Positions 5,472 through 5,814 of a stretch of DNA of 5,814 bases are shown here, piece by piece; the first letter of the stretch is position 1; every line of letters starts with the position of its first letter. Location of the stretch: contig CAMNJK010000107.1 of the NCBI GenBank assembly GCA_946541435.1, positions 1 through 5,814 on the forward strand. The letters run 5' to 3'. Source of the stretch: an uncultured Bacillota bacterium (lineage in GTDB: Bacteria; Bacillota; Clostridia; Peptostreptococcales; Anaerovoracaceae). Made by a program: the position numbers and the translations under genes. The notes under the pieces were generated by a model. It was not told where the DNA came from. It did not search any database and was given only the letters and a program-made list of their open reading frames with translations.

Positions 5472-5814
5472 TTACCGTTGAGTCCCGGCCTTTGTTTCGG
5501 ACGGTTCGGGTTCCGCCGGCTCCTGTTCCTCCTTCACGACCCGGTATACATTTGGAAGGATCGGCGGATAGATTTCCTGCACCAGACCGTCGAACCAGAC
5601 TCGGACAGTATCGCCAGCCTTAACTTCTTCTTTCAGAATTTGTGGATTTACACGGACCACACATTGTCCTGTAAACGGCGGCGTGAATATATCCGGTGTA
5701 CTGATGAAGGATACCAACAGACTCCCGTTTCTAACCTCCAGCACTTCGGCGTTGAAATTCAGCACTTCCTCAGGTATGTCTACTGTAAAAGAATGCTTAG
5801 GATCCCTGAAGATC
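5472..5814 (-). CDS. DUF3221-like (YobA-type) protein, C-terminal part; 5' end outside the window
   Basis: A small OB-fold-like protein of unknown role, 113 residues of which are visible. The frame is open to the window edge, beginning IFRDPKHSFTVDIPEE. A GTG at 5765 could start a 97-residue version, but the purine-rich GAGGAA directly abuts it, too close for a ribosome site, so I treat the gene as partial. The visible pattern VLEVRNGSLLVSF, then VRVNPQILKEEVKAGDTVRVWFDGLVQEIYPPILPNVYRV, matches the DUF3221 layout, in which a Gly-Asp-x-Val-x-Val-trp/tyr-Phe/Asp-Gly strand is followed by a YP motif. The last ~20 residues (EEQEPAEPEPSETKAGTQR) are a charged, proline-rich tail. Many relatives are lipoproteins; the N-terminus that would show a signal peptide is not in view. 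It points the same way as the secreted-protein gene, 162 bases upstream of it. No terminator is evident after it: only a 6-base-pair GTAAGA/TCTTAC stem near 5455-5476 without a T-run. Confidence 0.6.
   Translation of the reverse strand, partial: IFRDPKHSFTVDIPEEVLNFNAEVLEVRNGSLLVSFISTPDIFTPPFTGQCVVRVNPQILKEEVKAGDTVRVWFDGLVQEIYPPILPNVYRVVKEEQEPAEPEPSETKAGTQR

Overview
The window looks like a chromosomal segment from a low-to-mid-GC Bacillota, most likely a clostridial (Lachnospiraceae-type) gut bacterium. The reasons are strong AGGAGG-type Shine-Dalgarno sites, the GntP / glycerate kinase / CdaR gene set, a topoisomerase III start of the kind carried by Firmicutes conjugative elements, and a secreted protein with tryptophan/tyrosine-rich cell-wall-binding repeats. 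This assignment is inferred from gene character only.

Left part (92-3806) is a compact glycerate-use locus. A glycerate kinase gene and a GntP-family permease gene lie on the minus strand in that order of transcription. They are 15 bases apart, and the permease ribosome site overlaps the kinase stop, so they form an operon. A CdaR-type (sugar-diacid) regulator is transcribed divergently from a shared 205-base intergenic region. That region holds a direct repeat with a 35-base period (CCAAGTRCC-N9-GCAAA twice), a candidate operator. The simplest reading is that the permease imports glycerate or a related sugar acid, the kinase makes 2-phosphoglycerate, and CdaR switches the operon on.

Middle part (3807-4541) holds no intact gene. 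It contains a rearrangement scar on the minus strand: the ribosome site and first ~61 codons of DNA topoisomerase III (topB), joined out of frame to the C-terminal ~125 codons of an amidohydrolase/deacetylase-family metallohydrolase, whose own end runs into the 3' end of cdaR. A well-formed terminator for the next gene lies at 4405-4443.

Right part (4542-5814) is visibly more AT-rich and uses a different codon style. It carries a secreted protein with a signal peptide, cell-wall-binding-like repeats and an unrecognised beta-rich C-terminal region, and then the C-terminal part of a DUF3221-like protein whose start is beyond the window. The topB fragment and the composition shift suggest that this side came from, or borders, a decayed mobile element. 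I found no CRISPR array, tRNA, rRNA, intact transposase or clear attachment site.
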